Of a stretch of DNA of 37,055 bases, positions 7,470 through 17,200 are shown one piece after another. This DNA comes from Oscillospiraceae bacterium (lineage in GTDB: Bacteria > Bacillota > Clostridia > Oscillospirales > Oscillospiraceae): assembly GCA_020025595.1 (NCBI GenBank), contig JAHHRV010000022.1, positions 1-37,055 on the forward strand, in the 5' to 3' direction. The position numbers were made by a program, and so were the translations under genes. The notes below the pieces were generated by a model. The model did not search any database. It saw only the letters and a list, made by a program, of their open reading frames with translations, and was not told the DNA's origin. The first letter of the stretch is position 1. Each line of letters opens with the position of its first letter.

Positions 7470-8062
7470 GCCTGCTCCTGGGGCTGGGCCTGCTCCTGAG
7501 GCTGCTCCTCCTGCTTAGGCTCAGAGTCCTGGGCTTCCAGCTGGCCGAAACTGACCCGTTCGATTTCGGGCAGCTCATCCAGAGAGCTCAGACCAAATGT
7601 CCGCAGAAAATCCGGGGTCGTCGCGTACTGAATGGGTCTTCCCGGTACATTCAATCTTCCTGCCTCGCAGATCAGACGCTTGTTCATCAGCGCAGAAATC
7701 GAGTAGGACGAATCAACGCCGCGAATCTGCTCCACCATTGCCTTTGTCGCAGGCTGGTAATATGCAATGATCGTCAGGCTCTCCAACTGTGCAGATGAGA
7801 GCTTGGGCGGCTTACGAGTTTCCAGTGCTTTGGTCACATAATCCGCCATTTCACCGGAGGATACCATCTGGTATGCATTCTCCAGCCGGATAATACGGAC
7901 ACCCCGCCGCTCGAAGGAATACACATCCATCAGCTTATCTGCGGCCTCACGGACTTCATCCGGATCCGTTTCCAGCGCCATCGCCATACGGGAAACCTCT
8001 ACGCACTCACCCGCCGCAAACAGGATGGCTTCGATGGCACGCTTTAACTGTTCAAATTCCAT
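7466..8062 (-). CDS. scpB: Segregation and condensation protein B
   Basis: ScpB is the winged-helix accessory subunit of the Smc-ScpA-ScpB condensin that compacts and separates chromosomes. ATG 8062 follows AAAGGAGGATCCGA and gives the family start MEFEQLKRAIEAILFA; upstream codons lie within scpA. Two winged helices fill residues 1-165 (FAAGECVEVSRMAMAL, SLTIIAYYQPATKAMVEQIRG and GRLNVPGRPIQYATT). The protein ends in a Gln/Glu/Pro tail (PKQEEQPQEQ), a low-complexity extension that is variable in the family. It overlaps scpA by 11 bases and ytfI by four. Confidence 0.96.
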   Translation of the reverse strand: MEFEQLKRAIEAILFAAGECVEVSRMAMALETDPDEVREAADKLMDVYSFERRGVRIIRLENAYQMVSSGEMADYVTKALETRKPPKLSSAQLESLTIIAYYQPATKAMVEQIRGVDSSYSISALMNKRLICEAGRLNVPGRPIQYATTPDFLRTFGLSSLDELPEIERVSFGQLEAQDSEPKQEEQPQEQAQPQEQA

Positions 8063-8858
8063 TCGGATCCTCCTTTCCCTTGTCTTCTGTCTTTTCCAGC
8101 AATCGGACATTGGGATTGTCTCCATTTACATCGTCTTCCAATGTTACGGAGTTAGTCTTACACAGTTCGAGAATTGCAAGGAAAGTCGCCACCACCTCAG
8201 AGCGGCTTCGATTTCCCTTGAAGAGATTTTTAAGTCTCAGGACACCGTGCTGAATCAGCCGACGCAGCACCTGGCTTGCCTTTTTGGTAACCGGATACGG
8301 TTCCTTACCCACAATACCCTTAAAGTTCACAGTAGGAGGCGGCAATGTACGCTCGTTGCGCTCAGAAATCTGATCCAGCGCTCGAAGCAAGTCCTCCGGC
8401 TCGTGCCGGTAGCGATAGGTCTTGTCCTTGCGCAGAGGCTCGGGATTCTTTACAAAGATACACCGGCCAACTTCGTTCAGCGGCTCCAGCTGTGCAACTG
8501 CAATCCGAATCTGCTCCATCGCCTCTTTTCGCTCGCGCTCTTCCAGAGATTTACGCAACAGATCCAGTTCACTCTCTGCCTCTGCAGCTTCCGCTGCCGA
8601 CAGCAGCATCTTTGTCTTGATGAGCATCAGGTGGGATGCCATGATGATAAATTCGCTGGCAATTTCCATGTCCAGTCGCTTCATCTCATCCAGATATGCC
8701 AGATACTGTTCCAAAATGGCGGTGATGCTCACATTCTGTATCTCAATTTTATTTTTACTTAACAGCAGGAAAATGACATCCAGAGGGCCTTCAAAATCCT
8801 CCATCTGCTCTGAACGCGAGCGGACAATTCCCTCAAGTTTATACTGCGGCTCTGCCAT
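8052..8858 (-). CDS. scpA: Segregation and condensation protein A
   Basis: ScpA is the kleisin that bridges the Smc ATPase heads. The 268-residue product begins MAEPQYKLEG behind CTAGGAGG, which is why 8858 is preferred to the longer frame. The kleisin N-terminal signature FEGPLDVIFLLLSKNKIEIQ is at about residues 22-41, and an acidic, charged linker and a C-terminal winged helix (VATFLAILELCKTNSVTL) follow. It begins eight bases after the M50 protease stop and overlaps scpB, placing it in the middle of the seven-gene operon. Confidence 0.96.
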   Translation of the reverse strand: MAEPQYKLEGIVRSRSEQMEDFEGPLDVIFLLLSKNKIEIQNVSITAILEQYLAYLDEMKRLDMEIASEFIIMASHLMLIKTKMLLSAAEAAEAESELDLLRKSLEERERKEAMEQIRIAVAQLEPLNEVGRCIFVKNPEPLRKDKTYRYRHEPEDLLRALDQISERNERTLPPPTVNFKGIVGKEPYPVTKKASQVLRRLIQHGVLRLKNLFKGNRSRSEVVATFLAILELCKTNSVTLEDDVNGDNPNVRLLEKTEDKGKEDPNGI

Positions 8859-8866
8859 AGAACCTC

Positions 8867-9562
8867 CTAGAAATAGATTACTTTCAACAAATCGTACGGC
8901 CAGCTGCACAGGCCCGAAAGCCCATCAATCAGGCCATTGCGTAGGAAATACAGCGGTGCATCCAGCACACCGGTCAGCAGCAAAACCATCAGCGCAATCA
9001 TGCCGTAGCGCTCATAGCGCATGAGCTTATAATACTGACTCTCCGGCAGCAGGGCAAACAGAATCTTTGAACCGTCCATGGGCGGAATTGGGAACAGATT
9101 GAACACAGCAAGACCTGCGCTCAGCACAGCGGTATAGGTAAAGAACTGCTGTAAATAGAATATCCATTCCATCTGAAAGTTAACCAGATAAAATACACAC
9201 ACGGCATTCAACATCATGCATACTGCCGTTAAAACCACGTTGCCCAGGGGGCCTGCAAGTGCTGTAATTGCCATGCCCGCTTTGGGATTTCGGAAATTCC
9301 GCATATTCACAGGCACCGGCTTTGCCCAGCCGAACTTCGCAACTGCCAGCACGAAAAGTCCGACCAAATCGATATGCTTCAGCGGATTCAGCGTCAGCCT
9401 GCCGGCACGCTTGGCCGTGGGATCACCCAGCCAGTAGGCCATAAGCCCATGACAGGTTTCATGAAATGAAATACACAATACACAGCTTGCTGCCGTTATG
9501 AGCATCTGCCACAGATAATCCAACTGAAGCTGTGATAACCACGCCTGAAATCCGCTCACCAA
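8867..9562 (-). CDS. M50 family site-2-type membrane metalloprotease
   Basis: This is an intramembrane zinc protease-like protein of 231 residues with about five membrane segments. The zinc motif HETCH is at residues 34-38 and the third ligand region NLFPIPPMDGSKIL places Asp163 near the C-terminus, as in the compact M50B group (YwhC/Rv-type) without a PDZ domain. The start is uncertain by one codon: TTG at 9562 is six bases and GTG at 9559 nine bases from GGAGG; the upstream choice is given. It is the first gene of the operon with scpAB, a conserved clostridial order. The substrate is unknown. Confidence 0.92.
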   Translation of the reverse strand: MVSGFQAWLSQLQLDYLWQMLITAASCVLCISFHETCHGLMAYWLGDPTAKRAGRLTLNPLKHIDLVGLFVLAVAKFGWAKPVPVNMRNFRNPKAGMAITALAGPLGNVVLTAVCMMLNAVCVFYLVNFQMEWIFYLQQFFTYTAVLSAGLAVFNLFPIPPMDGSKILFALLPESQYYKLMRYERYGMIALMVLLLTGVLDAPLYFLRNGLIDGLSGLCSWPYDLLKVIYF

Positions 9563-9594
9563 GTTTTTCCTCCACCTGTTTATAGTTGGCCTAC

Positions 9595-9623
9595 ATTATA
9601 GCACTGATCAGATTTTTTCGCAA
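9595..9623 (-). promoter_or_regulatory. Promoter of the M50-scpAB-ytfI-gerW-dac-rluB operon
   Basis: TTGCGA (9618-9623), 17 bases, then TATAAT (9595-9600) with extended TG on the minus strand. It stands 33 bases before the protease start and is the only clear promoter seen for the whole operon. Confidence 0.75.
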
Positions 9624-9659
9624 GACCTGCATATCAAAAAGCCTTTTTCCGCCCTAATC

Positions 9660-9688
9660 TTGCAATTTACAACCGACTATGCTATGAT
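9660..9688 (+). promoter_or_regulatory. Promoter of the 101-residue membrane protein gene
   Basis: TTGCAA (9660-9665), 17 bases, TATGAT (9683-9688) with an extended TG. It is divergent from the M50 promoter. Confidence 0.75.
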
Positions 9689-9721
9689 TGTGTCAATTAA
9701 TTTGCTATGGAGGAAATGTAT

Positions 9722-10027
9722 ATGGTTCCCAAAGATTTCAATCATCACCGCAGCTTTAAGCAATTAGAGCAACGGCTCACTTATGCGGTTTTGGGCGATC
9801 TTGCCCTGTTTATTTTCACGCTGGTCGCCGCAGGCAAGGGCATTTTCTGGCTGAAGGTGATCCTGGGTATTTTGACCATAGCGGTTTCCGGCAGCGGATG
9901 CGCATTCCTGGTTCTGATCAACGAACACCGCCGCAGCAGAAGCTGGTGGATCCTCGCTGCTTTCGGCGCCATGCTGGTGTGTACGTTGGTTTCCTTCATC
10001 ACCGGCTACCCTGCCCCTGCATTATAA
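9722..10027 (+). CDS. Small membrane protein of unknown function, 101 residues
   Basis: No family is recognised. ATG 9722 is used because ATGGAGGAAATGTAT supplies a ribosome binding site seven bases upstream; an in-frame ATG at 9707 lies within that site. The protein has a polar, basic N-terminus (about 25 residues) and three hydrophobic segments (roughly 28-45, 48-67 and 77-96), with a positive EHRRSRS loop that predicts how it lies in the membrane. It is monocistronic, with its own promoter upstream and a strong terminator downstream. Expression is well supported; function cannot be inferred. Confidence 0.8.
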   Translation: MVPKDFNHHRSFKQLEQRLTYAVLGDLALFIFTLVAAGKGIFWLKVILGILTIAVSGSGCAFLVLINEHRRSRSWWILAAFGAMLVCTLVSFITGYPAPAL

Positions 10028-10048
10028 GCTGAGTTCACTTCAAACAGC

Positions 10049-10080
10049 AAAAAGCCACAGACCTGCGTCTGTGGCTTTTT
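10049..10080. terminator. Bidirectional terminator between two small membrane protein genes
   Basis: A 14-bp stem, AAAAAGCCACAGAC and its complement, with a CTGC loop and A/T runs on both sides, serves the converging genes at 9722-10027 and 10093-10584. Confidence 0.92.
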
Positions 10081-10092
10081 CTTTATATTTAT

Positions 10093-10584
10093 CTAATCTT
10101 GATCAACGGAGTTTTTACCATACACAACAAAAATATACGGCTCAAGCACTTTTATCACAATTCCAATCCACCAGCCGTTTGATTCGGTGATCTTATATGC
10201 CAGCTGAGAAAAGAAGCTGCTCCATTCAAATGCTACAGGCAGATACCACAGATACCACTGATTTACCCCTGTTGCCGCAGGTCCTTTGGTCAAAACCCAG
10301 AAAACCGCCTCAATTGCGAGCTGGCACAAAGCAACGATCGATGCAGAAAGAAAAATTTCTTTTTTCGTCATGCTGTGCAGGAACGGCCAGCCAAATAACA
10401 CACCGACAACAAATACTACTCCGTAAACTACCAATGTCCGCATCGGATCATTGGTAAGCGATCCATCCGGAAGTCTTACAAGCGCAAACCACCTGGTCAA
10501 ATAAGTCCTCAAATAAAACAACACAAAACTCGCTACAATGCAGTAAACAGGAACCTTCCATAATACGCTTTTTCTGACGCTCAT
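10093..10584 (-). CDS. Multi-pass membrane protein of unknown function, 163 residues
   Basis: No family is recognised. The hydropathy visible by eye suggests four membrane segments (about residues 8-25, 48-68, 77-96 and 138-156), with aromatic-rich loops such as NQWYLWYLPVAFEW and SNGWWIG. ATG 10584 follows AAAGGTGAG. It is monocistronic: a TTGAAA/TATTCT promoter is upstream and it shares the terminator at 10049-10080 with the opposite gene. Codon use and flanking signals resemble the neighbouring genes, so I see no sign of recent transfer. Confidence 0.8.
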   Translation of the reverse strand: MSVRKSVLWKVPVYCIVASFVLFYLRTYLTRWFALVRLPDGSLTNDPMRTLVVYGVVFVVGVLFGWPFLHSMTKKEIFLSASIVALCQLAIEAVFWVLTKGPAATGVNQWYLWYLPVAFEWSSFFSQLAYKITESNGWWIGIVIKVLEPYIFVVYGKNSVDQD

Positions 10585-10665
10585 ATAGATCTCACCTTTC
10601 TCAACACGGGCATTGGAATCTATGAAATTTCATTTGCAAATCCGGCTTTCTCATCTCCTGATTTC

Positions 10666-10694
10666 AGAATACTATATACAATCGGATTTTTCAA
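10666..10694 (-). promoter_or_regulatory. Promoter of the 163-residue membrane protein gene
   Basis: TTGAAA (10689-10694), 17 bases, TATTCT (10666-10671) on the minus strand, about 82 bases ahead of the start codon. Confidence 0.6.
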
Positions 10695-10716
10695 GCACAT
10701 ATCCTACATTGAAAAG

Positions 10717-10751
10717 AAAATCCCCCATTGCAGCATACAATGGGGGATTTT
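10717..10751 (-). terminator. Intrinsic terminator of addBA
   Basis: A 14-bp stem (AAAATCCCCCATTG and its complement, seven-base loop) followed by T residues begins two bases after the addA stop codon. Confidence 0.93.
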
Positions 10752-10752
10752 G

Positions 10753-13700
10753 TTATACTTCAACCAATCGTTTCAGATGGAACAGATACAGATACCGCTG
10801 TTTGACGCTTTTTTCATAGATTCGTTCCAGCGCAGATGCGTATGTCCTGACCTGAATCCGGTAGCGCTCCGTAATCTCAGGAATCGTGTCCTCTGTCACA
10901 TAATCCGTTTTGAAATCCACAATGGTGATGCCATCCGCTTCGATCAGCGCACAGTCCACAACACCCTGCAGCAGGACTTGCTCACCGGACAATCCCGGGC
11001 CGTATTCGGATGCATCCTCCAGTATCGAGAACTTAAATTCCCGCAGCACTTCCCCTGTCATCATCTTTGTGCCAAGGTCTGTCCGGAAGAAAGCCAGAAC
11101 CGCCTGGCGATCTGCCCGCTGCGCCTGCTCCGGGGTCAGCAGCTTTCGCTGGACCAGCCGGTTAATCTCCGCATCCAGATCTTCCATCGTCCGGCACTTG
11201 TCAAACTGAACATACTGCATCAGGGTATGCATGGCAGTTCCGTATTCCTTGCCCCGGTTATTCTGCCCGGAATCCAGTGTGCGCCAGGTTCTCACCCATT
11301 TCTGAGGCGCAGACTGCTCTGCAACCTCTTTGTCTTTTTCCCGACCCTTTAACTGGGTCGCCGTCTGCTTGGAAGGCGTAACCGTCGCCTCCATGTGGGG
11401 ATACCTGTATTGCAGGTGCGTTTTCAGTCGGTCAATGGTGCCCTCGGGCAGTTCATCCGGGTCAGGCGTTTCCTCCCGTGCGCAGATAACCTGTTCACTT
11501 TCCTCCTGATGAACCTGAATCAGCCAGGGATACTGGGCAAGATGCGTATTGGCAGGGCGGGCATCTGCCAGTGCAAACAGCTCGCCGGCCTCCGTGCGGC
11601 ACATAGCCTCCATCAGCACCCACTCACCGGGACAGGTCGCCTCCGAGGCAAGCAGCTCCGTGCCGCCCAGATCCATCTGTCTTGCAATAGCTGCCAGTTC
11701 CTTTTCCGGGCTTTTGGCTGCATAGGTCATGATCAGCCGGTCCTTTGCTCTGGTCATGGCAACATACAGAACTCTCAGTTCTTCGCTGAGACTTTCTCCG
11801 GATGTTCTTGCCACGATAGCGCGCTTGGCAATGGTGGGGTAGCGAACCCGGGTCTCATGATCGACCGCAGACAGTCCAAGCCCCAGCTCTCCGTCGCACA
11901 GCACATTGGCACGAAGGCTTTCTCTGTTAAAGCTCCTTGCAAGGGAACTCAGGAAAACCACAGGATATTCCAGGCCCTTGGACTTGTGAATGCTCATAAT
12001 CTCGACTGCACCGCCGGTGGAGCTGTCCCCCACAGTCAGGCCTTTTTCCTCCATCAGCTCCAGGTGCTCCAAAAACTGGCTCAAATCCCTCCGTGTGGTG
12101 TTTTCAAACTCCACCGCCATACGGAAAAATTCCCGCAAATTGATGATTCGCTCCACACCGGATTCCATGGCTGCATAAATGCTGTCGAGTCTGGTCAGGC
12201 AGAAGATCTCTTCCAGGAGTCCTGCCAGGCTGGCGGTTCTTGCAACGATTCGCAGGTCCTCCAAATCTTTCAGAAAATCCTTTGTTTTCTGTGCATCGTC
12301 CAGAAGCAGCGCATCATACACATTTCCGTGCTTGCACAGGCTGCGGATTCTGGCAAGGTCATCTGCTGTAAACGCATAAACAGGACTCATCAGCACCGCC
12401 AGCAGTGGGATATCCTGGCGGGGGTTTGAAATGATCTGCAGCAAAGAACGAAGCACTCCGATTTCTCCCGTCTGAAGCAAATCTCTGCCGCTGCCGAAGC
12501 TGCTGCGAATGCCCCGTCTTGAAAGGGTATCCTGAAACTCCTGTCCCACCGAACCGGGAGAGCGAAGCAGAATCACGATATCATCAGGTTCAATAGGACG
12601 AAGGCCTTCCTTCCCCCGGATCATCTGGCTGCCGGACAGAAGCTGCGCAATTCGATCCGCTACAAAATCCGCTTCCTCCCGATAGGCATCTTCCTGAGTT
12701 TTCAGAACATGAAGCTCCACCTCCGGATCTCCCAGCGGCTCGTGGGGAACGCCCTCTACCAGTGCTTCATCTTCTCCATAATCCAGTCCGCCCACCCGGC
12801 TGCTCATACAGCGATAAAATACATCGTTGGTCGCTTCCAGCACTGCACCACCGGAACGGAAGTTCCGGCTGAGCATTACCTTGCGTCCTTTGCCCTCCAC
12901 TGCCTGATCTGCATGGTCATAGGTATTGTACTTTTCCAGGAAAATTCCCGGGTCTGCCAGACGGAACTGGTAAATGGACTGCTTCACATCACCGACCATA
13001 AAGCAGTTCTGCTTTTCTCCGGTCAGTGACATGAAGATGGCATCCTGAACCGCATTGGAATCCTGATACTCATCTACCAGAACTTCCCGGAAGCGCTGCC
13101 CCACCTCTTTGGCAATGCGAGTGGGCGTAGTTCTTCCCTTGCCTAACAGCAAATCCAGGGTCTTATGCTCCAGATCGCTGAAATCAAGGACCCGTCTTCT
13201 GCGCTTGAGGTCACTGTATCGGACGCCAAACTGTCTTACCAGCGCAATCAGGCCCCGGATTGCACTGCCGGTCTGGAGCAGATCCTCCACAACCTGACTG
13301 GACGGATCGCAGAAAACTTTCAGCCGCTTCTCCAGGCCTTTCTTGCAGCCCTCTCTGACCGATTTGATTCGCTCAACGGCCTCCTGATCTGCGATTTTCT
13401 TGGAAAACACCAGCCGTCCATAGTCAATATTCCGGCGCAGGCGAACCTCATCCCAGGTTTTCGCCTCTGCCAGATACTCCAAATCTGTCACAGTCTTGTG
13501 CAGCACACCGGCAGGTTTTTCCATCAGCGGATCGCCGTCCGCCAGAGCAATACAGCCCTTCATTGCATGGATCTGGAGTTTGAGATAGCGCATCAGATCC
13601 TCCATCAGATACCTGCCCCAAACCGTCTGAGCCGCATCCACGGTATCCTCCAGATTGGCGCTGTTCAGGCAGTGATCCAGCCACTGCTCAGGGTTCAGAT

Positions 13701-14259
13701 GGCACCGGGCGCTGTCGTACACCTTCAGCAGGATATCAGGAACCATTCGGTCATCCTTACCCAAGCCCTGGGTGTCGATAAAAGAACGGAAATCCGCATC
13801 TCCCAGATCGGTTGTGTATGCACTGTCCAGAAGCTCCGTCATTGCCTGCTCTCTGAGCTGTCGGCATTCATTTTCATCGGCAACCCGGAAATCCGCCGGC
13901 AGATCCAGATCATAGGCATATTCCCGAAGCAGGTCAGAGCAGAACGAATGTACCGTAGAAATTTTCGCCAGGTACAGACGCTGCATCTGCCGCTGCAGGT
14001 GATGATTCTCCGGCTGTTCTGCCAGATATTCAGACATCCGGGTTGCAATCTTTCCGCGAAGCTCTGCCGCTGCCGCTTTCGTGTATGTAATAATCAGAAA
14101 ATCATCAATATTACAGGGCGAAACCGGGTCCAGAAGGTAAAGCAGCAGGCGGTCTACAAGGACCTTGGTCTTGCCGGAGCCGGCCGCCGCAGACACCAGC
14201 AGTTTTCCGCCCCGGTTCTCTACAGCCTGCCGCTGCTGAACGGTCAGATTATTTTCCAT
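10753..14259 (-). CDS. addA: ATP-dependent helicase/nuclease subunit AddA
   Basis: AddA is the UvrD-type 3'-5' helicase and nuclease subunit that, with AddB, resects double-strand breaks and loads recombinase. The 1168 residues carry Walker A SAAAGSGKT at 23-31, the helicase motifs LVDEYQDSNAVQ and VGDVKQSIYQFR, and motif VI-like LYVAMTRAKDRLIM. The C-terminal RecB-type nuclease has VDFKTD at 1114-1119 (Asp1115, Lys1117). Its length is near the usual 1200. It overlaps addB by 11 bases, with GGAGG inside the end of addB, and ends right at a terminator, so addB-addA is a two-gene operon. Confidence 0.97.
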   Translation of the reverse strand: MENNLTVQQRQAVENRGGKLLVSAAAGSGKTKVLVDRLLLYLLDPVSPCNIDDFLIITYTKAAAAELRGKIATRMSEYLAEQPENHHLQRQMQRLYLAKISTVHSFCSDLLREYAYDLDLPADFRVADENECRQLREQAMTELLDSAYTTDLGDADFRSFIDTQGLGKDDRMVPDILLKVYDSARCHLNPEQWLDHCLNSANLEDTVDAAQTVWGRYLMEDLMRYLKLQIHAMKGCIALADGDPLMEKPAGVLHKTVTDLEYLAEAKTWDEVRLRRNIDYGRLVFSKKIADQEAVERIKSVREGCKKGLEKRLKVFCDPSSQVVEDLLQTGSAIRGLIALVRQFGVRYSDLKRRRRVLDFSDLEHKTLDLLLGKGRTTPTRIAKEVGQRFREVLVDEYQDSNAVQDAIFMSLTGEKQNCFMVGDVKQSIYQFRLADPGIFLEKYNTYDHADQAVEGKGRKVMLSRNFRSGGAVLEATNDVFYRCMSSRVGGLDYGEDEALVEGVPHEPLGDPEVELHVLKTQEDAYREEADFVADRIAQLLSGSQMIRGKEGLRPIEPDDIVILLRSPGSVGQEFQDTLSRRGIRSSFGSGRDLLQTGEIGVLRSLLQIISNPRQDIPLLAVLMSPVYAFTADDLARIRSLCKHGNVYDALLLDDAQKTKDFLKDLEDLRIVARTASLAGLLEEIFCLTRLDSIYAAMESGVERIINLREFFRMAVEFENTTRRDLSQFLEHLELMEEKGLTVGDSSTGGAVEIMSIHKSKGLEYPVVFLSSLARSFNRESLRANVLCDGELGLGLSAVDHETRVRYPTIAKRAIVARTSGESLSEELRVLYVAMTRAKDRLIMTYAAKSPEKELAAIARQMDLGGTELLASEATCPGEWVLMEAMCRTEAGELFALADARPANTHLAQYPWLIQVHQEESEQVICAREETPDPDELPEGTIDRLKTHLQYRYPHMEATVTPSKQTATQLKGREKDKEVAEQSAPQKWVRTWRTLDSGQNNRGKEYGTAMHTLMQYVQFDKCRTMEDLDAEINRLVQRKLLTPEQAQRADRQAVLAFFRTDLGTKMMTGEVLREFKFSILEDASEYGPGLSGEQVLLQGVVDCALIEADGITIVDFKTDYVTEDTIPEITERYRIQVRTYASALERIYEKSVKQRYLYLFHLKRLVEV

Positions 14260-17200
14260 GACGCTCTACCTCCTTGCCGACTTCTTCCCAGAATCGCTTG
14301 CTGTCCATCGCTTTGTAATTTCTTCGTCCAGCCTCCCGGGTCTGAGCGCAGATTGCACCATACGGACAGAAGGTGCACGCACTGTGGCTGGAGCCGCGGG
14401 TATAGGGATTGGGTGCCACATTGCCCTCTGCGATGGAATCCACCATCCGTTCAAGCAGGCAGAACAGATATTCTTTGAGCATTCGCAGCTGCTGCGAATC
14501 TGCCAAATCTCCTGTAAGAGTTCCGTCAGATTTGCGCTTGCAGCTGAGTCTTTTCAGTTCATCGCCCGGTTCCATGGCCTCAATGACGATATCATCCCGG
14601 ATAATCAGGCCCTGACGCTTCAATTCCTTGGCCCGTTCCTTTTCTGCATCTTCCACGCTCAGTTTTCCGTCCTCCGATAGATACGGATAACGGGCCGGGA
14701 AATACTGAACGCCTGCTGCAACCGGCTTGTCGCCCAGAACGCAGTCTCCTCCCTGTTCCAGAGCAAACAGATACAGCAGCATCTGCAGTCCCACGCCATT
14801 GAATACATCGCAGTAATCAAAACTCTTCTTGCCGGTCTTGTAGTCCACGACCCGGAAGAAATTCCGGTGACCGTCATTAAACGCATCCACCCGGTCCACA
14901 TATCCCCGGATTTCTGCATCCATGGTCTTTCCCGGAATATGCACCGCCGGCAGATCTCCCTGATGGTCAAAATTCAATTCAAAGGCCACCGGCTGGAAGG
15001 AAGATTCCGAAAGCTCCTGCCACAGCTCCCGCACCACCGCATCCAGCTCCTGACCGTTTCGGTTGAACAGATACGCAATTCGGCTGGAATCCAGCTGCGC
15101 AAAGCGTTCTTTTGCATACTCCTTTGCATACTTGTGGGCGATATCCAGGGTTTGCTCCTGGGTAATCTGATGGAATCCGCCCAGGGACTTGATTTCCCTG
15201 GCTGTCTGCTCCAGCACCGCATGAACGAATGTACCGAATTCAGCAGGGTCAATGGTGATCTCCTTGCGTTCCTGGGCCCGCAGGCCATATTTCAGGAAAT
15301 AGGACAGTCGGCATTCTGCTTGGGTATCGATCTGAGAAGCAGACAGCCGCAGCCGCTTGCCGTAGAGCTTTTTCACATTCTCTTCATCGACCGTTCCCAG
15401 CGTAAACTCCGCCTTTTCCTCAGTGCTGCGATACTGCTCCTCCAGGCCCAGCTGCGCCGCACTTTGCTGTTGGTGGTGTCTTGCAAGGTATGCACCTGCC
15501 TCCCACGCATCCGACAGTGCAGGGCCCAGCTCAGAGCTGAACGCTGCTCCGTCCTTCATACCCAACATAGCACACAGTCTGCGGTAGGAAAACGCAGTCT
15601 GTCCGGCAGGACACGACACATATACAGACTCGGTTGCTCCACAGAAGCAACCGTAAATCTCAGAAAACTCCGTAGCAACATTTTCCATGGCTCCGCCGGT
15701 CAGATGTACGCCAAGCTTCTGCAGCTGAGTACGCTCCTGATCCGTAAGGATGCCAAAATATCCGGCATAATTGGGGAACTGGCCTTCTGCCGCGCCCAGA
15801 ATCAGCAGATGTCTGACCTGCTGACACCGCATGGCACTGGTCGGGCCTACCGCAACGCAGTCCAATACCGTGGGAATCGTACCGACATCGTACTGGCTCA
15901 GCAGCAGCCGGAACAACCGGGTGAAGTTTTCCTGCTCCCACCTGCTCTTTCCGAGCATATCCGACAGCTGCTCCAGCGCCGACAGCAGGATTTCCCACAA
16001 CTGCTGGTATTCCTGCGCCTCCCGGTTATTGCCCCGTTCATCCGCCTGATCTGCTAGCTTTTCCAGATTCTGCGCCAGTTTGATTTCCGTCAGGAATGCG
16101 TACACAGCCTGAACCTGCTGCTGCACATTCTCCGCAGCATTCAGCCCCCGGCGCAGGTGGATCAGCGGGTCAATTCCCTGCTTGCGAGCCTGATTCAGCT
16201 CATCAAGCAGCGCACGGTCCTCCTGCGTCCAATCTTCTCCCAGGCCGCTGGGGTTCATTGTCCATTCCTGCGCCCACTTTTCGCCCCGAATGCCCCAGAG
16301 CACTGCATAGTTTTCGATTCGGTCACACACATCCGATTCAAGCCCCGAAAGGATCGATTTCAGATACCGCAGAACATCCCGCTGCTGCAGACCGTCCATC
16401 GCTGCATCCAGTGCCGACAGCACAGTCGCAATGGCTGTCTTTTCCAGAATATCGTCGGTTCCGGACAGATACAGTGGGATGCCGCATCGGCGAAACACCA
16501 GCGACAACACATCACGGTACTGATCCATATTGGTGCAGACGATTCCGATATCCCGATAACGGCAGCCGTTTGCCACCAGATCAAGGACCCGCTCCGCTGC
16601 CACAGAACATTCATCAAAGATGCTGTCGCACCGGGCAGGAATCAGACGACCCTTCATCTCAGGCTTCGGCTCAATATTCCCCTGGAACAGCTTCTGCCAT
16701 GCATCCACCAGATCGTCCTTTCTGGGGCTGACCACCGTAACATTCACCGGAATTTCCATGTCCTCTGCCATTTTCTGCAGCTGCGCAGCGGTCTTTCCGG
16801 CGTTTTCATATGCCGCCTTGGGAGACTTGATTATGTCGCAGTTCAGACTTACCGTAACATTCGGGCTCACACGAATCAGATGCTTCAGAATTGCCAGATT
16901 CTGCTGAGAGAAATCCGGAAATCCGTCTATGTAAAAGCTGTGTTTTTCCGCATAATCCGATACTTCCAGCTGCTCCAGCAGCCAGTCCAGCTGGTCTCTG
17001 GGATCTCTCAGGCCCTGCTGGCAGACGCTGTTGTATCCCTCCAGAATCAGCGAAAGCTCTTCCAGCTTCTGAGCCAATGTTCCCTGGCTCTGCACAGATG
17101 CACCCATCAGATCCGCAGGAGTCACGCAGCAGCGCTTGAACTCATCCACCGCATTGAGAAGTTCCGACAAGAATTCCGGTCTTGTTTCCACGGAGGCATA

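Noticed and set aside
13165..16057. Long plus-strand open frames opposite addA and addB (437 and 396 codons)
   Set aside because: Antisense shadows of genes with intact helicase and nuclease motifs; no ribosome binding site and no recognisable domains.
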